Shown one piece after another: positions 23,821-31,094 of a stretch of 55,372 nt of DNA. Position 1 is the first letter of the stretch, and each line of letters begins with the position of its first letter. Origin of the DNA: Xanthobacteraceae bacterium (GTDB lineage Bacteria; Pseudomonadota; Alphaproteobacteria; Rhizobiales; Xanthobacteraceae); the NCBI GenBank assembly GCA_030037065.1, contig JASHRW010000184.1, positions 1 through 55,372 of the forward strand, written 5' to 3'. The notes below the pieces were generated by a model. That model worked only from the letters and a program-made list of their open reading frames with translations, did no database searches and was not told the origin of the DNA. The position numbers and the translations under genes are program-made.

Positions 23821-25674
23821 ATGACAGAGAAAGTCAATGTCCTTCTGGTCGACGACCAGCCGGAAAAGCTACTCGCTTACGAGATCATTTTGGCCGATCT
23901 CAAAGAGAACCTGGTCAAGGCGTCGTCCGCGCGCGAGGCGCTGACTTTCCTGCTCAAGAACGACGTCGCGGTCGTGCTCATCGATGTCTGCATGCCGGAA
24001 CTTGACGGCTTTCAGCTCGCACAAATGATTCGCGAGCATCCGCGGTTCCAGAAAACCGCGATCATCTTCATATCGGCGATCCAGGTCACCGAAGTCGACC
24101 GGCTGCGCGGATACGAAATGGGGGCGGTCGATTACGTGCCGGTGCCGGTCATTCCCGCGCTGCTGCGCGCCAAGGTGCGCATCTTCGCCGAATTGTTCCG
24201 CAAGACCCGCGAACTCGAGCAGGTGAATGTCAAACTCGAGCGCCGTGTGGCCGAGCGCACCGCCGAGCTGGAGGCCTCGAACGCCCGGCTCGTGCAAAGC
24301 GAACAGGGCCGCAGCTTGGCGCTCGCCGCCGGCCAAATGGGCTCTTGGGAGTGGGAGGTCGGCAACAAAGAGCTGAAATGGGATGAGGGCCAGCATCGCA
24401 TTTTCGGAGTCGATCCGGAACACTTTCGCCCCGTATTGGATAACATCCGCGACCTCGTGCATCCCGAGGATTGGGCGTCGCTGCAACAGATTATCGAGCG
24501 CGTGTCGAAGGGCGCGTTCACTCAGCAGATCGAGTTTCGCGCGCAACGGCCCAACGGCGAAACGCGCTGGTGCACCGGCACCGCGGCGGCAAGCGTCGAT
24601 CCGGCCGGCCGGGTGATGCGCATCAGCGGTGTCACCATCGACATCACCGACCGCAAGGAAGCGGAGGAACGGCAGAATCTTCTGGCCCGCGAGGTAGACC
24701 ACCGGGCGCGCAACGCGCTTGCCGTCATACAATCGATCATCCGGCTCACGCGGGCCAAAAGCGTCCAGGACTATGTGGCGGCGATCGAGGGCCGCATCAA
24801 GGCGCTGGCGCGCGCCCACACGTTGCTTTCCGACTCGCGCTGGGAAGGCGCCGATCTCGCCACCCTCGTCGGCGAGGAACTCGATCCCTATCGCAGCGGA
24901 GACAAGGTCACCATCGTTGGTCCCGGCATTTCCCTGCACCCTTCGACGGCGCAGGGGTTGGCTCTGGCGCTGCACGAACTCGCGACCAATGCGGCCAAGC
25001 ATGGGGCCTTGTCGTCGGCGAGCGGAAAAGTGCGCTTGAGCTGGGAGTTGCGGCCGGACGTCCTGGCGCTGCACTGGGTGGAAACCGGCGGGCCGTCGAT
25101 CGCCCGGCCTGCCGCGAAGAGCTTCGGTCTGCGCGTCATTCGCGCCAGCATCGAACAGCAGCTCAACGGCGAGGCGGCATTCGACTGGGACCCGAACGGG
25201 CTTCGCTGCAACTTTTCGATTCCCTGCCGCGACATGATGAAGCCGCGGGAATTTTCAGGCGCGCCCAATGTGGCGCAACTGCATGGCAGTGTGAACGGAT
25301 TGAAGGTTGCCGGCAAGCCGCGCGTTCTTTTGGTCGAAGACGAGGCCCTGGTTGCCATGATGATCCAAGAAAGTCTGGCGGATTTCGGCTATCAGGTCGT
25401 CGGCCCGATCTGCACCGCGTCGGAAGCGATGGCAAAAGCCAAGGACGGTCATTTTGAGGCCGCCGTGCTCGATATTAATCTCGGAGATGGCGCGGTTTAC
25501 CCGATTGCGGACATTCTAGCGGCACGCGGCGTTCCGTTCGTGTTTGTCACCGGCTACGATGCCAGCAGCGTCGAGGCGCGATTTCACGATATTCCGATCC
25601 TGCAGAAGCCGATCGAACGGGAAATGCTGAAAAAGGTATTCGTCGTCGCTGCGAAGGTGTCCGTCGCCGGTTGA
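23821..25674 (+). CDS. REC-PAS-HWE histidine kinase-REC hybrid
   Basis: A 617-residue cytosolic protein. The start ATG at 23821 lies 11 bases after the giant kinase stop; the frame is open further upstream but inside that gene. Domains: receiver 1 with Asp55 (VVLIDVCMPELDG), a short coiled coil, a PAS_3-type domain (about 160-285; MGSWEWEV, LVHPEDW), a HWE/HisKA_2 kinase with His294 in EVDHRARNALAVIQS, the N-box ALHELATNAAKHGAL and the diagnostic LHWVETGGP, then receiver 2 with Asp551 (AAVLDINLGDG). Such kinases are typical of alphaproteobacteria and often feed light, redox or general stress pathways. It probably receives or relays phosphate from the three receivers of its upstream neighbour; that coupling is inferred. 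Confidence 0.92.
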   Translation: MTEKVNVLLVDDQPEKLLAYEIILADLKENLVKASSAREALTFLLKNDVAVVLIDVCMPELDGFQLAQMIREHPRFQKTAIIFISAIQVTEVDRLRGYEMGAVDYVPVPVIPALLRAKVRIFAELFRKTRELEQVNVKLERRVAERTAELEASNARLVQSEQGRSLALAAGQMGSWEWEVGNKELKWDEGQHRIFGVDPEHFRPVLDNIRDLVHPEDWASLQQIIERVSKGAFTQQIEFRAQRPNGETRWCTGTAAASVDPAGRVMRISGVTIDITDRKEAEERQNLLAREVDHRARNALAVIQSIIRLTRAKSVQDYVAAIEGRIKALARAHTLLSDSRWEGADLATLVGEELDPYRSGDKVTIVGPGISLHPSTAQGLALALHELATNAAKHGALSSASGKVRLSWELRPDVLALHWVETGGPSIARPAAKSFGLRVIRASIEQQLNGEAAFDWDPNGLRCNFSIPCRDMMKPREFSGAPNVAQLHGSVNGLKVAGKPRVLLVEDEALVAMMIQESLADFGYQVVGPICTASEAMAKAKDGHFEAAVLDINLGDGAVYPIADILAARGVPFVFVTGYDASSVEARFHDIPILQKPIEREMLKKVFVVAAKVSVAG

Positions 25675-25703
25675 TGCGCGGAAAATGCGGCGTAAGGCGA
25701 ACG

Positions 25704-27458
25704 TCAATCCGCTGCCCAAACGTCGATCGTGCTGTCGCCGCCGCCTGAGGCAAGATGGGTTCCGTCTTGCGAAAACGCGAGGGCATGAACGCTATGCGAA
25801 TTTCCGCTCACGGTCCGCACGAGTTGACCGCTCTCTGCGTCCCATATCTCAATCGCCGGGTCGCTGCCGCCGATGAGGAGCCTTTTGCCGTCGGGTGAGA
25901 AGGCGACCGCATCAACCGTATCGAGACTCGTGGCAAGGACATGCGCCGCGCGTCCGGAGGCCGCGTCCCAAATGACCACGTTACTGCCGCCGCCGCCGGC
26001 GATCCACTTGCCGTCCGCCGATACCGCGACCGACAGGATTTGCCCGGGATGGTCGGCGAGGACCGTCACCTCGCCTCCACCGTCCGTGCTCCAGACGCGA
26101 ACCGTTCCGTCTTTGCTGCCGGAAGCGAATGTCTTGCCGTCCGGAAAAAAGGCCAATGACGTGACTACGTCACTATGATTCTTGATGCTGTGTAAGAGCT
26201 CGCCGTCGGTATTCCAGATTTTGATGCTGCCGTCATCGCTGCCGGAGACAACGCGCATGCCGTCTGGCGAAACCGCGATCGACCAAACGGCGGGAAGAAC
26301 CTGCCAAGCGTAAGTCACGCTGGGTCTGATCGAGCGGACGACCCTGCCGCCGGCATCGGCGATGACTATGACGCCGTTTAGCCCACCGTAGACGACCTCT
26401 CTGCCGTCCGGCATGAATGCGACGGATGAGACGCCATCGGAATCGTTTAAGGTCGTCGACAGATTTTCGCCGCCGACGTTCCAGATGCTCACCGATTTAT
26501 CGAGACTTGCCGCGGCGATCATTCTGGCGTCCGGCGAAAACGCGAGCGCGCTCACCGCGTCCGGATTTTGCAGCGAGAACAACTGCCGTACATTGCCTCC
26601 CGCCGAACCGCCGGGGGATAGTTCGAGGATCAGCAATGCGAGAACGACGACTGCGGCCCCGGCTGCGGCCGCAAGCCGGATCATCCGTCCCTGCCGGCTC
26701 TTGGGCCAAAGCATTTGCCCCCAATCGCGCGCCGGCGCGGGCGGGGTTTCCGGCCGAGCCAATGTTTGGGGCTTTCGCAGTTGCGCCGCCGACGCGGCGG
26801 CAGCCGCAACTGTCGCGGCTGCCCGCCCCGAGCCGGTGTCTTTCTTGCGCGGAATCTCGATCTCGATCGACGGGGGCTTTGCGGCTTTGGTCGCTGGCCT
26901 TGCGACGGCGATGTCCGTTTCCCGGCTCGGCGGCGATTTGGCCGCCGGCTTTACGGCGGCGATGTCCGTTTCCCGGCTCGGCGGTGATCTGCCCGTCTGG
27001 CCTAAGATCGCATCGATCGACTTGATGAGATGCTCGATGTGATGATCGAAATCGCGGCCGGTATCGATCTTCACGGCGTTGCGGAAGGCGAAGTCCTTCA
27101 AGCTCGGCGGCAACTGGTCGGAACCTGGCATCCTGGTGTTGCCGATCAGGACCGGTATGACCGGTAAGCGCCGGCGTAGCGCCGTCTCAACCTCGACCCG
27201 GACCGGATCGCTTTCCTCGTTGATACGTTCGAGCCCGCCGCGTGCGGCGCCGAGCCATTTCGGTCCGACGATCGCAAGCAGGACGTTGGTCTTAAGCAGC
27301 GTCTCGTTGATGTGCTGGCGGAAGTCTATTCCGGCCGGGATGTCTTCAATATCACGGAAAATTGCTTCCTTGCCGTAATAAGTGGTGAGGCGGTCGAAAA
27401 TGCGGCCGGTCATCGCCTCGGAGTCCGCCCGGCGGTACGAAATGCTGATTTTGGGCAT
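25704..27458 (-). CDS. TIR domain-transmembrane-WD40 propeller protein
   Basis: A 584-residue protein. Residues 1-153 form a bacterial TIR domain (ISISYRRADSEAMTGRIFD, IFRDIEDIPAGIDF, LLAIVGPKWLG, VEVETALRRRLPVIPVLIG); Glu89 is the candidate NADase glutamate. A linker holding a tandem 17-residue duplication (159-175, 176-192) and an Ala/Lys-rich stretch leads to one membrane helix (about 262-282) preceded by basic residues, so TIR should be cytosolic and the C-terminus periplasmic. Residues 298-584 form seven WD40-type blades (AFSPDG.. and IWN/IWD motifs), enough for one closed propeller. Related TIR proteins act in cell-cell or phage conflict, cleaving NAD+ when triggered. Convergent with the kinase pair; enzymatic activity untested here. 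Confidence 0.9.
   Translation of the reverse strand: MPKISISYRRADSEAMTGRIFDRLTTYYGKEAIFRDIEDIPAGIDFRQHINETLLKTNVLLAIVGPKWLGAARGGLERINEESDPVRVEVETALRRRLPVIPVLIGNTRMPGSDQLPPSLKDFAFRNAVKIDTGRDFDHHIEHLIKSIDAILGQTGRSPPSRETDIAAVKPAAKSPPSRETDIAVARPATKAAKPPSIEIEIPRKKDTGSGRAAATVAAAAASAAQLRKPQTLARPETPPAPARDWGQMLWPKSRQGRMIRLAAAAGAAVVVLALLILELSPGGSAGGNVRQLFSLQNPDAVSALAFSPDARMIAAASLDKSVSIWNVGGENLSTTLNDSDGVSSVAFMPDGREVVYGGLNGVIVIADAGGRVVRSIRPSVTYAWQVLPAVWSIAVSPDGMRVVSGSDDGSIKIWNTDGELLHSIKNHSDVVTSLAFFPDGKTFASGSKDGTVRVWSTDGGGEVTVLADHPGQILSVAVSADGKWIAGGGGSNVVIWDAASGRAAHVLATSLDTVDAVAFSPDGKRLLIGGSDPAIEIWDAESGQLVRTVSGNSHSVHALAFSQDGTHLASGGGDSTIDVWAAD
26906..26984 (-). repeat. Identical 28-bp direct repeats in the TIR-WD40 linker
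   Basis: Copies at 26906-26933 and 26957-26984 are identical over 28 bases and are spaced 51 bp apart, encoding two 17-residue units beginning PPSRETDIA. Recent in-frame duplication of a disordered linker between the TIR domain and the membrane helix. Confidence 0.9.
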
Positions 27459-27764
27459 TAGTGCCGGTCCTGGCAGAACTTCGACATTCGTCGCGGCGCC
27501 GTTGTTTTAGTCAAGATCGCTGCAATTTATACGATCCTCCCATGGCGGACGCCATACCTCGGGCAAGAACGCGCTGCCGCGCCCGATCCTTGCTAAGATT
27601 TAAAGTTGGCGGACCCTGGCGTGGGGGTGCCGAGGCGGCGGCTAATCCCCATTTTCTTTGCGTTGTTATTTGGGGCTGGCCCGCGGCTTAATTGCCAAAA
27701 GCCGATTCATCGGGCAAATTACACATAGCACGCGGAGCCGGTCAGGTTCCGGAGGGAGATCGCC
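27459..27764. other. 306-base divergent intergenic region between TIR-WD40 and the secreted Pro/Gln-rich protein
   Basis: No gene-like frame on either strand. The part near 27660-27740 is relatively AT-richer and probably carries the promoter of the secreted protein, but no convincing -35/-10 pair could be assigned. Both divergent genes must start transcription from this region. Confidence 0.45.
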
Positions 27765-28214
27765 ATGTCCAGGCTCGGGAAGATCTTACTGGGTTCGACG
27801 GCGGCGGTGGCGCTGACATCGGGCGCCTTGACGCTCTCGGCGACCCAAGCTTCGGCACAAATCAATATCGAAGGATTGATCCGGGGCGCCATGTCGCAGT
27901 ACGGCGTACATTATTACCGAGGCCGTCGCAGAGGTAGAACGCACGAAGTGCGGCGCGGGCGACACGCGAAGGAACACGAGGCCAAGGGCGACGATTCGGG
28001 GGATTCGGGTAAGGACGAGCATCCCGCCGATAACGGCGATCAGGCCAACAACAAGCCCGACCGCCAGCAATTCTCGTCGCACCCGAAAGACACCCCGCAA
28101 ACCGACGCGTCGGCCGCCAATCCGCCGCCACCACCACCCCAACAACCGCAACCGCCTCAGCAACAGCAGCCTCAGTCGACTGGCGACGTCCCGTCCTTCA
28201 CTCCTGAGAAGTGA
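27765..28214 (+). CDS. Small secreted basic, Pro/Gln-rich protein of unknown function
   Basis: A 149-residue protein, start supported by GGAGGGAGA seven to eight bases upstream. Residues 1-32 are a clear Sec signal peptide ending SAQIN (cleavage after ATQASA). The mature part has a short helix-prone segment (INIEGLIRGAMSQYGVHYY), a strongly basic Arg/His stretch (about 52-75), an acidic Asp/Glu/Asn/Gln-rich middle and a tail of poly-Pro and Gln. I recognise no family. It is the only plus-strand gene between the TIR-WD40 gene and the FHA-phosphatase-kinase operon, whose membrane proteins also carry Pro-rich outer linkers, so it may be their periplasmic partner or substrate; that is speculation from location. 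Confidence 0.75.
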   Translation: MSRLGKILLGSTAAVALTSGALTLSATQASAQINIEGLIRGAMSQYGVHYYRGRRRGRTHEVRRGRHAKEHEAKGDDSGDSGKDEHPADNGDQANNKPDRQQFSSHPKDTPQTDASAANPPPPPPQQPQPPQQQQPQSTGDVPSFTPEK

Positions 28215-28322
28215 TCGCGGTCTCTCTCGGGCGGCGTGTTCGCTTCGGCGACGGTAGAGCCGCAAAGTTCTGTGTGCTGCGCCCGGCCGCCGCTTGATCG
28301 GCAATCAGAGTTGTGATTCGGC

Positions 28323-30257
28323 TTACTTGGGGCTCAGCCTGTCAATGGCGCGTTGCGCGTCCACGTTGCCGTTGGCCGCCGCCTTTCGGTAATAGTCGAG
28401 CGCGATGTCATTGTTTTTTTCGGTTCCGTCGCCCTTTTCGTACATTAATCCCACCCTGTACTGCGCGGCCGCGTCACCCTGATCGGCAGCCTTTTTGTAC
28501 CACTCCATCGCTTCCTTATAGTCGACGCCAGGGACGCCCAGGCCGTAGAAGTACATGTCGCCGAGGTTCTTCTCCGATTTCCTAAATCCCTGTTCGGCCG
28601 CCTTGCGATACCAATCGACCGCCTGCTTGTAATCTTTTGGCAAGTTGTCGCCACCCGTGACGTAGAGAGTCCCAAGCATATTCTCCGCGTCGGCATAGCC
28701 CTGGTCGGCTGCTTTGCGATACCAGTCGACCGCTTGTTGCAGATCTTTCGTGGTTCCAAAGCCGCCCTCAAACATCGATCCCAGCCGGAATTCTGCGCCG
28801 GCGTTGTTCTGCTGTGCAGCCTTCAGATACCAGGATAATGCCTCTTCATAATTTGTGCCGAGGCCGCCGAGGCCGTGCAAAAACATATCGCCGAGATTCA
28901 CTTCCGCCTTGGCGAAGTTTTGCGCTGCCGCCTTCCGGAACCACTCGAGCGCCTTCGTTTCGTCGTGCCCCGTCTCGCTCGCGCCAGTCAGGTACATATA
29001 GCCCAGCCTGTTCTCGGCTTCCGGATCGCCGCGATTGGCCGCTTGGATGATAGCGGCCAGCGAGCCAGGCGTCGGCGACGTCGGCGTGGCGGGATTGGTA
29101 TTTCCGCCCGACGGCTGCTCGGTCGGCGAATGTGTCGATGGAGGATTCTTCGGCGTTTGCGGCGTGGCCGGCGGCACGGCAGGCTGCGGTTGTACGATTG
29201 GCTTCGGCGGCGGTGGCGGCTGTGTGTGTGATGAGCCCGGCCAGAACATGAAAGCGGTCACAGCGATCGCGACGGCGAGCGCGCCGCCTCCGCCCAAGGC
29301 CGCAGCGCGAAGACCCGGGCTTCCGGCGAATGGCAGCGATGCCGCCAATCTTTCGAACGGAGAGCCTTTCGCCGCGATCGCAGCAGATGCCGTTTGAACT
29401 TCAAGCAAACGCGTGTCGTTGTGCAGGATTTTGGGCGCATCGAGCCGCAGCGCGGAGGCGCCGAGGGCGTCGCTGAACGCGCGCGCTGAAGGAAAGCGCT
29501 GGCCCGGCTTTTTCGCCAGCGCCCGCATCAGGGCGGACTCGACCGCGGGCGACAAGCCGGCAACCCGCGGAATCAGCCGCTGCGGCCGCTCATTGATCTG
29601 CGCCTGCATCAGATCGTATTCGCTGGTGGCGCTGAACGGCGGCGCGCCGGACAGCATCTCGTAGAGCACGATGGCGAGGCTGTAGAGGTCGCTGGCCTCG
29701 TCGCCTTCTTCGCCACGCAATTGCTCGGGCGCCATATAGGCCAGCGTGCCGACGATGCTGCCGGTGCGCGTCAGCCGCTGCGAACCGCGCACGCGGGCAA
29801 TGCCGAAGTCCATGATTTTCAGCACGCCGTTTTCCGCGATCATCAAATTCGCGGGTTTGATGTCGCGGTGGATCACGCCCATGCTGTGGGCGTAAGCCAA
29901 GCCGTCGGCGGCCTGGGCGATGATGGCGAGGCTCTCGCGAATTTCGATCGGCGCGTTGCGCTTTTGCAAAATGTCATCGAGCGTGTGCCCGCGCACCAGC
30001 TCCATCACCATGTAAAGATTTTTGCCTTCCGGAATGAGCGAGTAGATCGTGGTGATGTTCGGATGGTTCAATCGCGCCAGGCTTGTCGCCTCGACGCGGA
30101 ACCGTTCGACAAAATTCGCATCATTGAGCAGTTCCGGCCGCAGCGACTTTATCGCGACCTGGCGCTGCAGCACGGTATCGAAGGCCGCATGCACCTGACC
30201 GAGGCCGCCTTCGCCAAGCAGATCGCCGATCTCGTATTGGCCGATGGTCTTTGTCAT
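28323..30257 (-). CDS. Membrane-anchored Ser/Thr protein kinase with periplasmic Sel1 repeats
   Basis: A 644-residue Hanks-type kinase. The kinase domain (8-265) contains the glycine loop GEGGLGQV, catalytic Lys37, HRDIKPANL with Asp132, DFG with Asp150, and the APE motif as MAPEQL. A membrane helix at about 318-340 is followed by a Pro-rich linker (about 345-395) and six Sel1-type tetratricopeptide-like repeats (about 405-640, each with A..WY.KAA.QG). The order predicts a cytosolic kinase and an outer, probably periplasmic, repeat domain acting as sensor or scaffold. Its start overlaps the PP2C stop by four bases (ATGA), so kinase and phosphatase are made together; the substrate is likely the FHA protein encoded first in the operon. 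Confidence 0.95.
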   Translation of the reverse strand: MTKTIGQYEIGDLLGEGGLGQVHAAFDTVLQRQVAIKSLRPELLNDANFVERFRVEATSLARLNHPNITTIYSLIPEGKNLYMVMELVRGHTLDDILQKRNAPIEIRESLAIIAQAADGLAYAHSMGVIHRDIKPANLMIAENGVLKIMDFGIARVRGSQRLTRTGSIVGTLAYMAPEQLRGEEGDEASDLYSLAIVLYEMLSGAPPFSATSEYDLMQAQINERPQRLIPRVAGLSPAVESALMRALAKKPGQRFPSARAFSDALGASALRLDAPKILHNDTRLLEVQTASAAIAAKGSPFERLAASLPFAGSPGLRAAALGGGGALAVAIAVTAFMFWPGSSHTQPPPPPKPIVQPQPAVPPATPQTPKNPPSTHSPTEQPSGGNTNPATPTSPTPGSLAAIIQAANRGDPEAENRLGYMYLTGASETGHDETKALEWFRKAAAQNFAKAEVNLGDMFLHGLGGLGTNYEEALSWYLKAAQQNNAGAEFRLGSMFEGGFGTTKDLQQAVDWYRKAADQGYADAENMLGTLYVTGGDNLPKDYKQAVDWYRKAAEQGFRKSEKNLGDMYFYGLGVPGVDYKEAMEWYKKAADQGDAAAQYRVGLMYEKGDGTEKNNDIALDYYRKAAANGNVDAQRAIDRLSPK

Positions 30258-31066
30258 CTGTCCGCAATGGGCAGCTTGATGCGGCGCGTGGTCGCCTCCG
30301 GCGTTGTTCTTTGCCCGGCTTCGGTCGTCACACTGAAGACTCCGAGTGAGGCGTTATCGTAGGCGCCGGCGGCAAGCACGGCCTCGATCAGTGCATCGCA
30401 AGCCTCCTGTGGCGGCAACCGGCCGGCGAGGTCGGCAATCGTCGCCTCCGGCACCATGTTGGAAACGCCGTCGGAACAAAGGATCAAAATGTCGCCGGGC
30501 TTTAGCGGAAGACCTTTCGGGTTGATGAACGGTTGTAATTTCGGTGCGGCGCCGAGCGCCTGCAGAATCACGTTTTGCACCGGACTGTGCTGGGCTTCTT
30601 CCTCGGTGAGCGCGCCTTCGCTGATCAGCTTGGCGACCAGTGTCTGGTCCTTGCTGAGCTTGGTGAGCGCCCCGTCGCGAAGCAGATAGGCGCGGCTGTC
30701 GCCGATATGGGCGAGCCAGGCTTGGTCGTCGCGAAAAGCCAGCACCGTGCAGGTCGTGCCCATGCCCTTGCAGTCCGGATGCTCCTCCGCGTAGTCGAGG
30801 ATGGCGCGATTGGCGGCCGAAAAGGCCATCGCCAGGACTTTCGGGACCGGTCCGTTGAGATCGTAATACACGCGGCGAATGGTGTCGGCGGCCAGCGCGC
30901 TGGCAACCTCGCCGGCGGCGTGGCCGCCCATGCCGTCGGCTACCAGCGCAAGGCTGCCCTGGCTATTGGCGACGTTCTCATCCTGCGGCCTGATCCAGGC
31001 CACCGCATCTTCATTCCGCTCGCGCACCAAGCCCACATCGGTGCGCATAGCGCCGACAATTTCCAT
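30254..31066 (-). CDS. PP2C-family Ser/Thr protein phosphatase
   Basis: A 270-residue soluble phosphatase with all metal-binding motifs: RNEDA, LVADGMGGHAAGE, GTTC, AHIGDSRAY, CSDGVSN and YDNAS. It should reverse phosphorylation by the co-encoded kinase; PP2C-STPK pairs of this kind (Stp/Stk, PppA/PpkA) are well known. The gene lies 28 bases downstream of the FHA-protease gene and overlaps the kinase gene by four bases. Start ATG at 31066 has GAGG nine bases upstream. Confidence 0.95.
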   Translation of the reverse strand: MEIVGAMRTDVGLVRERNEDAVAWIRPQDENVANSQGSLALVADGMGGHAAGEVASALAADTIRRVYYDLNGPVPKVLAMAFSAANRAILDYAEEHPDCKGMGTTCTVLAFRDDQAWLAHIGDSRAYLLRDGALTKLSKDQTLVAKLISEGALTEEEAQHSPVQNVILQALGAAPKLQPFINPKGLPLKPGDILILCSDGVSNMVPEATIADLAGRLPPQEACDALIEAVLAAGAYDNASLGVFSVTTEAGQRTTPEATTRRIKLPIADR

Positions 31067-31094
31067 GGCGGCCTCGATTTCAGTCGCGCGCCGA

